NCBI GenBank assembly: GCA_016222825.1
Contig: JACRQF010000001.1
Span: 1-64,000, forward strand
DNA length: 64,000 bases
From: Verrucomicrobiota bacterium
GTDB taxonomy: Bacteria > Verrucomicrobiota > Verrucomicrobiia > CAIQCK01
Direction: 5' to 3'
Shown: positions 33,419-42,092 of the stretch, in pieces
Layout of the letters: each line of letters begins with the position of its first letter
Numbering within the stretch: position 1 is the stretch's first letter
Notes under the pieces: generated by a model
The model's database searches: none
Seen by the model: the letters and a program-made list of their open reading frames with translations, nothing else
What the model was told of the DNA's origin: nothing
Program-made: the position numbers and the translations under genes

Positions 33419-34306
33419 TCAGGGGGTCGCGGCGGGCGGAGGGGTGACCGCCGGCGTGGTGACGGCCGGTTCTTCCGGCACCAACTGTTCGCCAAAAGCC
33501 AGCACCAAGCGGTCAATCGCAGCGACGCGGTCGCCGTTGACACTGGCCGTGCAACTGAAGATGGCCACCGGGTCGCGGAGCTTGACGAGTCTGCCTTCGA
33601 ACGTCAGTTGCTGGCCGGGCCGGACCTTGCGATAGACATGCGCGCCATCCAGCGTGGCGAAGAAAATGTGGTTGGTCTTGATCTCCTTGGAGAGCAGCTT
33701 GGGAGCCTTCTCCAGCACCCACAAGCACGCCGCCTGCCCCAGCGCCTCAAACAACACCGAGGCCGGAAATATCGGCTCGTCCTTGAAATGTCCCGCCAGG
33801 AAAAACTCGTCGCCCTTGACCTGATAGCCGGCCTTGACCGTCTCATCGCCCAACTCGGCGGTATCCAGAAAGAGAAACGGCGGCTGCTGCGGCAGCACCA
33901 GCGCGATGTGCTCGCGGCTGTATTGCTTGGCGGCAGGCGCGGCTGTGGCGCCGGCGATCTTGTTCTTGAGAAACTGGTTGAGCGTGCCCAGCGTGCGGAT
34001 TTCCTTCAACTCCTCGTTGTTGATCTGAATCTTGAGCGTTTCCTCGATGGTCAGCACGATCTCCAGCAACGTCAGCGAGTCCAACCCCAGGTCCTGAATC
34101 AAAGACGTGTCATCGCCCGCGTTTTCGAGCCGCAAGCCCACGTTCGCCGGCTGATAGCGCCGGATGACCCCATACACCACCGCGCGAAGGGCCTCCGGGT
34201 CGTGGCGCTCACGAAAACGGATCGCCGCCTCGACGGTTTCCGGACTGCACCGTTTCAGCGTTTCCTTCAAATCCGCGATCTCTTTTTCAGACAGAGTGTT
34301 GTTCAT
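33419..34306 (-). CDS. Acyl carrier protein fused to FabZ-like dehydratase
   Basis: 295 residues from the ATG at 34306 (MNNTLSEKEI); a GTG seven codons upstream is possible. Residues about 1-120 are a carrier domain with S77 in QDLGLDSLTLLEIV for the phosphopantetheine arm, longer at the N-terminus than free ACP. Residues about 130-275 are a hot-dog dehydratase: LPQQPPFLFLD, H173 in AGHFKDEPIFPASVLFEALG and E187. Both FabZ catalytic residues are present; KDEP replaces the usual P-G-P. A Pro/Thr tail ends the protein. One-chain ACP-FabZ is unusual and suggests a dedicated acyl pathway. First gene of the minus operon down to 28377. Confidence 0.85.
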   Translation of the reverse strand: MNNTLSEKEIADLKETLKRCSPETVEAAIRFRERHDPEALRAVVYGVIRRYQPANVGLRLENAGDDTSLIQDLGLDSLTLLEIVLTIEETLKIQINNEELKEIRTLGTLNQFLKNKIAGATAAPAAKQYSREHIALVLPQQPPFLFLDTAELGDETVKAGYQVKGDEFFLAGHFKDEPIFPASVLFEALGQAACLWVLEKAPKLLSKEIKTNHIFFATLDGAHVYRKVRPGQQLTFEGRLVKLRDPVAIFSCTASVNGDRVAAIDRLVLAFGEQLVPEEPAVTTPAVTPPPAATP

Positions 34307-34426
34307 TATCAAACAGGCCCAAGCCACCTTGCCGCCTGCGAAGTGCCAATACCAACGACTCGCCGAGAAAGCAACTGCTTTCTTCCTCCGCGCGCGCTAG
34401 TCTCAACTCATGGCAAGGCCCGTTAG

Positions 34427-35506
34427 ATGAACAACGCCCGTCAACCCATCACAATCGCAGTTCTGCTCCAAGACTTGGAGTTCGGCGGCACGCAACAGTA
34501 TGCACTCCGCCTGCTGAAACACATGGACCGCGCGAAGTTCTCGCCTGAACTGTGGGTCTTGCGCGGTGGCGACGACATGGCCGCGCTCGCCGCCGAGACG
34601 GGAGTCAACGTCGTCCGATTCTCTGATGCCAAGACCGTGACGCCGTTTGCTTTGGCGCATCTGGCATGGCGGCTGTTTCGCTCTCGGCCGCAGATTCTCT
34701 ACACGCTCACCGTCGTGCCCAACATCTGGGGCAGGCTGCTGGGCACTCTCGCGCGCGTGCCGGTCATCGTCTCCGGCTACCGCAGCCTCTTTCCCAGGCA
34801 GTGGGAACGGCTCCTCTGGCGTTTGTCTGACAAGATCATCTGTAACGCCGACGCGCTGAAAGAAATCATGGTTCGCCAACTTGCGGTGGCTCCGGAGCGC
34901 ATCGCCGTCATCCCGAACTCCGTTGACACCGATCACTTCCGCCCGGAGCCTGCCGCCAAAGCCGCGCAACCCACCGTCGTCTTCGTCGGCCGATTGGTCG
35001 CGGAAAAAGACCCCATGAATCTGCTGGAGGCTTTCCGGCTGGCGGCGCAGCGGCTGCCGCGGGCGCAGTTCGAGATTATCGGCGGCGGCCCGTTCCAGCC
35101 GGAAATGGAAGCACGCATCCGGGCTTGCTCGCTGGAGTCGAGCATCAAACTGCTGCCGGCCATCGCCGACATCCGCCCCGCGCTGCGCAAGGCTTGGGTC
35201 TTCGCACTCGCGTCCGCCTCCGAGGCGTCGCCCAACGTCATCATCGAAGCGATGGCTGCGGGCCTGCCCGTCGTCGCCACTCACGTCGGCGGCATTCCAG
35301 AACTGGTCGAGGATGGAACGACCGGCCTGCTGGTGGAGCCGGGTAATCCGGCGCGCCTCGCCGAGACCATCGTTGCGCTGCTCACGGACGAAGAGCGCCG
35401 GCGCACGATGGGAGAGAAAGGCCGCGAGAGAGTCCTGGCCCGCCACAGCATCCAAACGATGGTCAGCCAAACCGAGCAAGTGCTGCTGGAGGCGGCGCGG
35501 CCGTGA
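34427..35506 (+). CDS. Glycosyltransferase family 4
   Basis: 359 residues. N-terminal acceptor half: ITIAVLLQDLEFGGTQQYAL (GGTQ/AE-type loop) and YTLTVVPNIWGRLLGTLARV. C-terminal donor half: VVFVGRLVAEKDPMNLLEAF, QFEIIGGGPFQPEM, ASASEASPNVIIEAMAAGLP and THVGGIPELVEDGTTGLLV. All standard for GT4 (E-X7-E-like). Divergent from the ACP-FabZ operon with 120 bases between. Overlaps the 3' end of 35463..36488 on the other strand by 44 bases. Probably builds the sugar part of a lipid or exopolysaccharide. Confidence 0.9.
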   Translation: MNNARQPITIAVLLQDLEFGGTQQYALRLLKHMDRAKFSPELWVLRGGDDMAALAAETGVNVVRFSDAKTVTPFALAHLAWRLFRSRPQILYTLTVVPNIWGRLLGTLARVPVIVSGYRSLFPRQWERLLWRLSDKIICNADALKEIMVRQLAVAPERIAVIPNSVDTDHFRPEPAAKAAQPTVVFVGRLVAEKDPMNLLEAFRLAAQRLPRAQFEIIGGGPFQPEMEARIRACSLESSIKLLPAIADIRPALRKAWVFALASASEASPNVIIEAMAAGLPVVATHVGGIPELVEDGTTGLLVEPGNPARLAETIVALLTDEERRRTMGEKGRERVLARHSIQTMVSQTEQVLLEAARP

Positions 35507-36488
35507 CGCTGCCGGCAAAAGCCACCAGTTCACGCCGCATCCGCTCGATCCCAAACTCGCCAGCCTTCGCCATACCGCCCTGACGCAACTTCTCTCGCAG
35601 AGCGTCATCTTCAAGCACCCGCCGCAGAGCACGCGAAAGCGCAGGCGCGTCACCGTCGGGCGCCACGAGAGCCGTCTCGCCGTCCTTCATGTGCTCCAAA
35701 CCGCCACCACCAGTGAAGCCAACCACCGCGCAGCCGCACGCCATCGCTTCCAGTGGCGGCAACGCGAATCCCTCCGGAAAACCGGTCGCGACAAAGATAT
35801 CAGCCTGCTGGTAGAAGCCGGCCATCTCCTCCTCCGATTGCGCGTTGGGTAGTTCCACCACATGAAGCCGCTGCTGCAACCCGGTTGGCAACAGCGCCAC
35901 CGCCTCACGGCCCATCGTCCACGACGGCTTGCGTTTCAGATAGAGCACCGAGTTCGCCTTTCGTTTCTCCGGCGCGGGCCGAAAGAGGTCGAGCCGGATG
36001 CCGTTGGTGACGACGTGGCGTGGCAGGCTCGTGTGTGTTGCCATGAACTCGCTGACGTAGTTGCTGCAACTCAGGATGTCTGTGAAGCCGAAGTCCTCGT
36101 AGCGCCGCCCCGTAGTCGCTTTCTCCACCAACCCGCCGTTCTGAACAAACGCGAACTTCCGCCGGCACGGGAACGCCTCCGCGGTCAGCGGCAAACGCTC
36201 CGGCACAACCAGCACATCCTCGGACGTCGCGAGTCGTCGAGCTTCCCGGTCGGTGATCGGCTGGCTGCTGTGTGGCAGCCAATCATCTACGGTGAAATCA
36301 CCGAGATGGACTGGATGAGCCTCGAAACCACTCTGGTTGAGCAGGTCGCAGTGCTGGTAGATCACCTTCACGCCGCCGCAAGGCAGCCGTCGCCGCCGCT
36401 GGAAACAAATCCGCCGGAGGTGCTCCCATCGGCTCTCGATGCACAGCCGGAATCGGCTCTCCGCCGGGATGAGGTAGAGGAATCTCAT
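35463..36488 (-). CDS. Glycosyltransferase (GT4-like)
   Basis: 341 residues. The start at 36488 (MRFLYLIPAES) overlaps the previous stop in an ATGA. The N-terminal half has GGVKVIYQHCDLLNQSGFEA, SEDVLVVPERLP and FTDILSCSNYVSEFM. The C-terminal half has NAQSEEEMAGFYQQADIFVA, TGFPEGFALPPLEAMACG and FTGGGGLEHMKDGETALVAP. A GT4-type donor site is clear. It is part of a two-gene minus operon with 36485..37564. Confidence 0.85.
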   Translation of the reverse strand: MRFLYLIPAESRFRLCIESRWEHLRRICFQRRRRLPCGGVKVIYQHCDLLNQSGFEAHPVHLGDFTVDDWLPHSSQPITDREARRLATSEDVLVVPERLPLTAEAFPCRRKFAFVQNGGLVEKATTGRRYEDFGFTDILSCSNYVSEFMATHTSLPRHVVTNGIRLDLFRPAPEKRKANSVLYLKRKPSWTMGREAVALLPTGLQQRLHVVELPNAQSEEEMAGFYQQADIFVATGFPEGFALPPLEAMACGCAVVGFTGGGGLEHMKDGETALVAPDGDAPALSRALRRVLEDDALREKLRQGGMAKAGEFGIERMRRELVAFAGSVTAAPPPAALARFG

Positions 36489-37564
36489 CGCCCCCCTTGT
36501 GTGCAAAAGAACCACAGCCACTGCGCCGCCGTGTGGACGGTGGAGTAACGTTCACTGACCAACGCATGACCGCGGCGGGCGATCTCGTCCAGCCGCGCCG
36601 GCTCGCGCCAAAGCTGCCGCAGCGCCGCAAGCCATTCGTCGGGCGTCTGCGCGACCGGCATGCCGCACCCTTCGCTGAACTTCACCACATCCGCCACGCG
36701 CGCATCGCCAATCGCCGGACAACCCGCCCCGAAAAGCCGGCGCAGCCGCCCGGCGTTCTTAAGATAGGAGTCGGCGAGCGTCGGCCGCGCCGGGGCGATG
36801 CTCAGGCGGGCTTGCGAGGCCAAAGCTGCGAGATTCTCCGGCGACCAAGCCGTGTGACGCACGCGCAGATCGCCCCACCGCTCTGCCTTCTCCTCCTTGC
36901 CGGTCAGCACAACCAATTCCACCGCCGTCTCCCGCGCAAACGTCTCCAGCACAGGCCGCAGCGGCTGAAGACCCAGCATGCTCTCTCGCGTCCCGTGCCA
37001 AAGCAACAGCGGCTGGCGGTTCGACGGAGCCGCCCGCTCCAGCGTGCGCCGGCCGCCCTCGATCCATTCAGGCGATTCCGTCTCATCCATGAACCACGCG
37101 TGCGGATGCACCGCGCCGAGCAGCGACGCCAGCGCCTCCGAAGTCACCGACACCACATGCCCGAACCGCTGCAAGCGGCCCCACACGCGGTCGGCGTCGT
37201 CCGGCAACAGCAACACCGTGCGCTCGACCGGACACACGCCAGCCGGCGGAACTCCCTTGAGACACAACAGCCAGTCCACGGGCGTTTCAGGCAGGCGATC
37301 GCCGAAAGTGATCTGCCACGGCAAGCCCAACGCGGCGGCCTGCTCGCGCAACTGCGGCACAACCCGGTCCACGTGGATGACCGCGCTATACCACGGGTGC
37401 GGCGTCCAGAAATGGATGCGCAGCGGCCGACAGTCCAGCGCACTGGGTTTCTCCTCCGGCATCTGTGTGAATGATCCCGTGAGCCGCCCCGCGCAATGCT
37501 CCGCCAGATCCAGATGAAACTGGATCGCCCCCGGAAGAAGCCGCGCAAACCATGATCGGGCCAT
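36485..37564 (-). CDS. Putative glycosyltransferase, GT-B-like
   Basis: 359 residues from the ATG at 37564 (MARSWFARLL). The middle and end read like the donor half of a GT-B enzyme (LLLWHGTRESMLGLQPLRPV, VELVVLTGKEEKAERWG, LASQARLSIAPARPT, RRLFGAGCPAIGDARVADVV), but the usual E-X7-E motif is replaced and the match is weak. PLRIHFWTPHPWYSAVIHVD opens the acceptor half. I would treat it as a likely sugar transferase of unknown type. Coupled by ATGA with the next gene and divergent from the deacetylase at 37695. Confidence 0.65.
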   Translation of the reverse strand: MARSWFARLLPGAIQFHLDLAEHCAGRLTGSFTQMPEEKPSALDCRPLRIHFWTPHPWYSAVIHVDRVVPQLREQAAALGLPWQITFGDRLPETPVDWLLCLKGVPPAGVCPVERTVLLLPDDADRVWGRLQRFGHVVSVTSEALASLLGAVHPHAWFMDETESPEWIEGGRRTLERAAPSNRQPLLLWHGTRESMLGLQPLRPVLETFARETAVELVVLTGKEEKAERWGDLRVRHTAWSPENLAALASQARLSIAPARPTLADSYLKNAGRLRRLFGAGCPAIGDARVADVVKFSEGCGMPVAQTPDEWLAALRQLWREPARLDEIARRGHALVSERYSTVHTAAQWLWFFCTQGGR

Positions 37565-37694
37565 GCTGGCCGCGCATGATAGGCGATGCCCCGGTCCTTT
37601 CAACCCCAATCAAGCCGGCGGGAACCTCGCGCCTTGCCAGAACCGCTCCCCGCGTGTATTGAAACCGCCAGCAATCTGCAATCCAAACGCATCC

Positions 37695-38615
37695 GTGAAA
37701 CTCGTCGTAACAATTGATGTCGAGGAAGAAGGCCTCTTCACTGGCCGATACGAGTCCCGTAACGTCCCCGTCGAAAACGTCGCCCACCTCCCGCGCCTGG
37801 ACCCGATCTTCCGCGAATGGGCCATCACCCCGACGCTCCTGCTCACTCATCCCGTCGCCAGCGCCGAACGCCATCGCGACCTGTTGCTGAAGCTGAAGCA
37901 ACAATGGAACGCAGAGATCGGCGCGCATCTTCATCCTTGGAACACGCCGCCGCTCCAGACCCTGCCCCACCCCGAACCCGTGCCGTCGGAGTTGATGCCG
38001 CGCGAGTTGCTCGAAGCGAAGCTGCACAGCCTGCTCGATTCCATCCGCCAGATGGGCGTCACGCCGACGTCGTTCAGGATGGGACGGTTCGACTTCGGGC
38101 CAAAGATATTTTCACTGCTGCAAGGCGCAAGCATCCGGGTGGACAGCAGCGTCGCGCCAATGCGGCGGTTCCAATCCGGCCCCGGTCTTCTGGACGCGCC
38201 GTCGGACCCTTACTTTCCCGATCCCGAACAGCCGCGCCGCCCCGGCGGCTCCAGCGTGCTGGAAGTGCCGATCACGATCCTGCCAGTGTTTCCACGACTC
38301 GGTGCATGGCTTGACCGCGCTCCGTTGCCGCCGCGCTGGGCGTCGTGGATTGCCATGCATCTCGGCTCGTTCTCGGCCCAGCCGATGAACACTGGCGTTG
38401 CGCTCCTGAAAGCGGCGGCGCGGTTGCACCGCCGCCGCGGCGGCCAGGTTCTGACGATCTACTTTCATTCGTCCGAACTCATGCCCGGTGGCTGCCCGCG
38501 ACACCAGACGCCGCAGGATGTGGAACGTTTTCTCGCGAGGCTGGACGATTTCCTCGCGTGGCTGCACCGCGAGATGCCGGTCGAATCGCTCACGCTGTCG
38601 CAACTCAAACCGTGA
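37695..38615 (+). CDS. Polysaccharide deacetylase-like protein (NodB superfamily)
   Basis: 306 residues from a GTG at 37695 (VKLVVTIDVEEEGLF), chosen because the family starts with this strand; upstream in-frame sequence looks non-coding. TIDVEEEG gives the first metal Asp region, EIGAHLHPWNTPP has the His pair, FRMGRFDFGP follows, and YFHSSELMPGG near the end gives the last His. Members remove acetyl groups from amino sugars, often in capsule or glycolipid loci. It overlaps the next glycosyltransferase by four bases (GTGA). If active it would give free amino sugars on the proposed glycolipid or polysaccharide. Confidence 0.8.
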   Translation: MKLVVTIDVEEEGLFTGRYESRNVPVENVAHLPRLDPIFREWAITPTLLLTHPVASAERHRDLLLKLKQQWNAEIGAHLHPWNTPPLQTLPHPEPVPSELMPRELLEAKLHSLLDSIRQMGVTPTSFRMGRFDFGPKIFSLLQGASIRVDSSVAPMRRFQSGPGLLDAPSDPYFPDPEQPRRPGGSSVLEVPITILPVFPRLGAWLDRAPLPPRWASWIAMHLGSFSAQPMNTGVALLKAAARLHRRRGGQVLTIYFHSSELMPGGCPRHQTPQDVERFLARLDDFLAWLHREMPVESLTLSQLKP

Positions 38616-39835
38616 ACCTCCCGCGCACAGCCTACGTCCTGCTCTGGTTTCCCAAACCATCCGAGACCTTCGTCTTCCGCGAGGTGATAAACCTCCGCAA
38701 AGCCGGCCTGCTGCTCAAGGTTTTCACGCTCTATGGCGAGTTGACCCGCGCTTTGAGCGGCGAGATGCGCGCCGCCTCCGCCGACGTGGAGCGGCTCGGT
38801 GTCCGTCATCTCGGCTGCGTGCTGGCCGGCGTGCTCCATTGGTGGCGGCGCGATCCGAAGCGGACGGTGGCATTGATCCGCGAGGTGCTCTGGCGGCGCT
38901 GGCACGGGCTGGAGAAGACAGGCGAGAGCCTGTGGGCTTTCCTCTGCGCGTTTCATCTGGCGCGGCGGTTTGAGGAAGAACGGATCGAGCACATCCACGC
39001 GCCGTGGGCGGGCGGGCCGGCCACAGCCGCGTGGGTCGCGTCGCGGCTCACGGGCATTCCGTTCAGCTTCACCTGCCGCGCGTGGGACATCTATCCGCCC
39101 GACAGCGCGCTTTCCGACAAGCTTCGTGACGCCGCGTTCGTCCGCAGCGAAACTCAGGCCAACATCAAACACCTCGCGGCTTCCTGCGGCGCGGACACCG
39201 CAAAGATACACGTGACCTACAACGGCGTCCCGCTTACCACACACGCGGAAGCCGCCGTCACGATGAAGCCGCCCTATCAGCTCTTCGCGATGGGGCGGTT
39301 TGTCGGTAAGAAGGGTTATGAGTTTCTCCTGCGCGCCTGCAAACTTCTCGCGGACGACGGCGTGGACTTCCACCTCACGCTCGCCGGCGATGGCCCGCGC
39401 GCGTTTCAACTCAAGCGGCTGGCGCACAAGCTCGGCCTGGGCGGGCGTGTGTCGTTTCCCGGCTTTGTTGCCTACGACGACGTCTCCGATTTGTTTCGCG
39501 CGGCGGACATCTTCATCATGCCAAGCGTCGTGCATGCTTCCGGCGACCGAGATGGCATCCCAACCGTCATCATGGAAGCACTCACGCATCGTGTGCCAGT
39601 CATCGCCACCAGCGTTTCCGGCATCCCGGAACTGATCGAGGACGGCGTCACCGGCCTGCTCATCCCGGAGAAAGACCCTGCCGCCATCGCGCGCGCCGTG
39701 AAGCGGCTGGCCAGCGACCGTTCCTCCGCGCTGGCGCTGGCCGAGCGTGGCCGCGCCAAGGTGCGCGACCTCTTCAACCCGGAGCGGAACCACAAGAAAG
39801 TGCTGGAGCTTTACCAGACGCTTGTGGCCAGATAA
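38612..39835 (+). CDS. Glycosyltransferase family 4
   Basis: 407 residues from the GTG at 38612, which overlaps the deacetylase stop (GTGA). It begins VNLPRTAYVLLWFPKPSETF, the common start of colanic-acid/EPS type GT4 enzymes (P--SETFI). Then AWDIYPPDSALSDKL, VTYNGVPLTTHAEA, YQLFAMGRFVGKKGYEFLL, FHLTLAGDGPRAFQL, PSVVHASGDRDGIPTVIMEA and SGIPELIEDGVTGLLIPEKD give a complete donor site. Downstream acyl-CoA dehydrogenase begins 11 bases later, so the plus operon is deacetylase, GT4, dehydrogenase. Confidence 0.92.
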   Translation: MNLPRTAYVLLWFPKPSETFVFREVINLRKAGLLLKVFTLYGELTRALSGEMRAASADVERLGVRHLGCVLAGVLHWWRRDPKRTVALIREVLWRRWHGLEKTGESLWAFLCAFHLARRFEEERIEHIHAPWAGGPATAAWVASRLTGIPFSFTCRAWDIYPPDSALSDKLRDAAFVRSETQANIKHLAASCGADTAKIHVTYNGVPLTTHAEAAVTMKPPYQLFAMGRFVGKKGYEFLLRACKLLADDGVDFHLTLAGDGPRAFQLKRLAHKLGLGGRVSFPGFVAYDDVSDLFRAADIFIMPSVVHASGDRDGIPTVIMEALTHRVPVIATSVSGIPELIEDGVTGLLIPEKDPAAIARAVKRLASDRSSALALAERGRAKVRDLFNPERNHKKVLELYQTLVAR

Positions 39836-39846
39836 AGCGCGACGAC

Positions 39847-41922
39847 ATGGAACAAACGACCCAAACTTTGCGCACGCTGCCCGGCGACGAGACGCGCCAG
39901 ATTCTCTGGCGTTTCGCCGACCGCTACGACCTCCAACTGCTCGTCCAGTCCGCCCGCGGCGTCGCGCGCGGCCCGGTGGCGCGGCTCGTGGCCAATGGCG
40001 GCCGCAACACGCATGAGTGGACCGCCGGCAAGGCGCAACTGCTGCAAATTTTCGACGAGGCGGGACTGACCGCCGCGTTTCTCGATCCCGAACAAGGCGG
40101 CTTCATCGCCGGCCCGAAAAACCTCGCGCTCGCGCTGGTGGCGTTCGAGCTTTCGTGGGTGGACGCCGGCGCGGCGACGAGCAGCATGGCCGGCCATCTG
40201 GCGCTCGCGCCCATCTACGCGCGCGGCACGCCGGAGCAACGCGCCTATTGGCTTGGCCGCGCCTGCCCGCCCCAGCCCGGCGAGAATCGCAAGACGCTTC
40301 GCGGCTCGTTCGCGCTCACGGAGCCGCTGCCCTACGTCGGCGTCGAAACCACTGTGCTCGGCGGCAAGGCCCGAATCGCCGAATGGCCCGAAGGCGGCGA
40401 GCCGATCCTGCTGGTGGAGAAACGCGGCCGGTTCATCACCAACATGGAGTTCGCCAACTTCGTCACCGCCGCGGTGGACTCCGCCGACCCGCGGCTGAAG
40501 GGCAGTTGCATGGTCATCCTTGAAGACACCGACCCCGGCGTCTTCGAGCGCGGCACGCCAACGCGAAAGATGGTTCACCAGTTGTCCTCGACGAGCGACC
40601 CGGTCTTCAACCTCCGCGTGCCCGCCAGCCGCATCATCGGCGGCTACAAGATCAAGGACGGCGCCATCATTCCGCGCTACAGCCACAGCGAGATCATCGA
40701 GGCCGTCTTCCGCCGCACGCGCATCACGGTCGGCCTCATGTCCGCCGCGAAGCTGCTCTCCGCCATCGAGCCGATCATCCGCTATCATCGCAACCGCTTC
40801 CGCGGCGCGGGAACGGAACCCGGCTCGCCGCGCCACGAACTCGGCCTCCAGGCGAAGGAGGACGCGCTCCATCGCCTCGTGGACATCTGGGCCACTGGCG
40901 AAGCCGCCGCGTCGCTCGGTTTCGCCGCCGCGCGGCTCTTCGACGAACTCGACCCGCTGGAGGTGCGCAAGAATGAAGCCTTCGCCGCGCAGGGCATCAC
41001 AGACCCGCGCACACAGTTCCGGGCGTTGATGCGGGTGGAAAAGGACGCCATCGAGTTCCTCGAACTCGACGCCCAGCCCGCAGACAAGCGCGACAACGCC
41101 CGCCACGCCGCGCTGGCGGCCGACACGCTCGTGCAGTTCGCGTGGCGCGAGATGATCGCCGCCGTCCTCTGCCCCGCCTGCAAGCTCTGGAACACCGGCC
41201 ACGGCGCGACGATGATGCGCGAGGCCGTGAGCCTCGTCGGCGGCTACGGCATCACGGAGGATTGCCCCGGCTTCCTCGGACAGAAGTGGACCGACATGCA
41301 ACTGGAAGCGACCTACGAAGGTCCCGAAGCCGTCCAGCGCCGCCAGTTGTCGCTGACGATGACCACGAAGCTCTTCATCGCGCAGTTCCGGCTCTGGACC
41401 GCCGAACTGCTCCGCATCGCCTCGGAGCGGCCCGACACCGGCGCGGGCGCGCTGGCCACGGCGATGCGCCTCTGGCTGTGGACCCTCGACCACCTGCGCG
41501 ACGCCAACGACCCCAGCGGCGCGCCTCTTTACCATAACGCGCGCCAGGGCGTGAGCTTCGCGCTGGCCGACGCGCTCTGCTGGTTGCTGGCCGCGCGCTG
41601 CCAGGTTCTCGACGTGCTGGAACTGGAAGCCAAAGGCCCCGCCAATCCTGTCGTCGCCGAAGGCCTGCCCGGCCAGTTGTGTTTCCTCACCAACCTCTGT
41701 CACGTCCAATCCGCGCGCGCCGCCGGCGAGGTTGGCCGTATCTGCGCCGAGTTGGTTTACGGCTACGCCGATCCGTTTGCTTCGCTGGTCGGCGTGGAAG
41801 AATTCGTGCGGCTGCGCGCCCAACTGGACGGCTGTCTCTCCGGCGCGCGCCTTGCGAAAGACCGCGCCGCCGCCGCGCTCGCGACCGTGATGATCCCGGA
41901 GATCCAGGATTATCCGGCTTGA
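39847..41922 (+). CDS. Large acyl-CoA dehydrogenase-family protein
   Basis: 691 residues against about 380 for a normal enzyme and about 600 for long variants. The central region is typical: RGSFALTEPLPYVGVETTVL, VPASRIIGGYKIKDGAII, TRITVGLMSAAKLLSAIEPI and VSLVGGYGITEDCPGFLGQK. The last 170 residues form an extra helical domain. The usual catalytic Glu is hard to place; EATYEGPEAVQRRQL carries a good candidate. FAD-dependent desaturation of an acyl thioester or lipid intermediate is the likely role, possibly introducing a double bond in the proposed amino-lipid. The last codons (TVMIPEIQDYPA) are duplicated at 43397..43451. Confidence 0.85.
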   Translation: MEQTTQTLRTLPGDETRQILWRFADRYDLQLLVQSARGVARGPVARLVANGGRNTHEWTAGKAQLLQIFDEAGLTAAFLDPEQGGFIAGPKNLALALVAFELSWVDAGAATSSMAGHLALAPIYARGTPEQRAYWLGRACPPQPGENRKTLRGSFALTEPLPYVGVETTVLGGKARIAEWPEGGEPILLVEKRGRFITNMEFANFVTAAVDSADPRLKGSCMVILEDTDPGVFERGTPTRKMVHQLSSTSDPVFNLRVPASRIIGGYKIKDGAIIPRYSHSEIIEAVFRRTRITVGLMSAAKLLSAIEPIIRYHRNRFRGAGTEPGSPRHELGLQAKEDALHRLVDIWATGEAAASLGFAAARLFDELDPLEVRKNEAFAAQGITDPRTQFRALMRVEKDAIEFLELDAQPADKRDNARHAALAADTLVQFAWREMIAAVLCPACKLWNTGHGATMMREAVSLVGGYGITEDCPGFLGQKWTDMQLEATYEGPEAVQRRQLSLTMTTKLFIAQFRLWTAELLRIASERPDTGAGALATAMRLWLWTLDHLRDANDPSGAPLYHNARQGVSFALADALCWLLAARCQVLDVLELEAKGPANPVVAEGLPGQLCFLTNLCHVQSARAAGEVGRICAELVYGYADPFASLVGVEEFVRLRAQLDGCLSGARLAKDRAAAALATVMIPEIQDYPA

Positions 41923-41932
41923 GTGCCGTCGG
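41878..41932 (+). repeat. 55-bp direct repeat, left copy (acyl-CoA dehydrogenase tail)
   Basis: Starts CTCGCGACCGTGATGATCCC and matches 43397..43451 with about four differences. This copy is the real 3' end of the dehydrogenase gene plus about ten bases beyond. Confidence 0.9.
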
Positions 41933-42092
41933 GCGTTGTGATGTCGCAGGGCGCGGCTATCGAATGCCCTCGGGCGAAACAAGGGCCGTTTGACGGTGTT
42001 CTACATGCGCCGCCCCTGTAACCTCACTGCTGTGCGGCGGTATAGAGACTTGATGTGGCACTCAACCTGGAATCCGGCCCGAAATCAAAAAT

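Noticed and set aside
32130-34306. Aryl-polyene or flexirubin pigment cluster
   Set aside because: The ketoacyl synthase and dehydratase fit, but ammonia lyase, DarA/DarB, second synthase and typical transport genes are missing.
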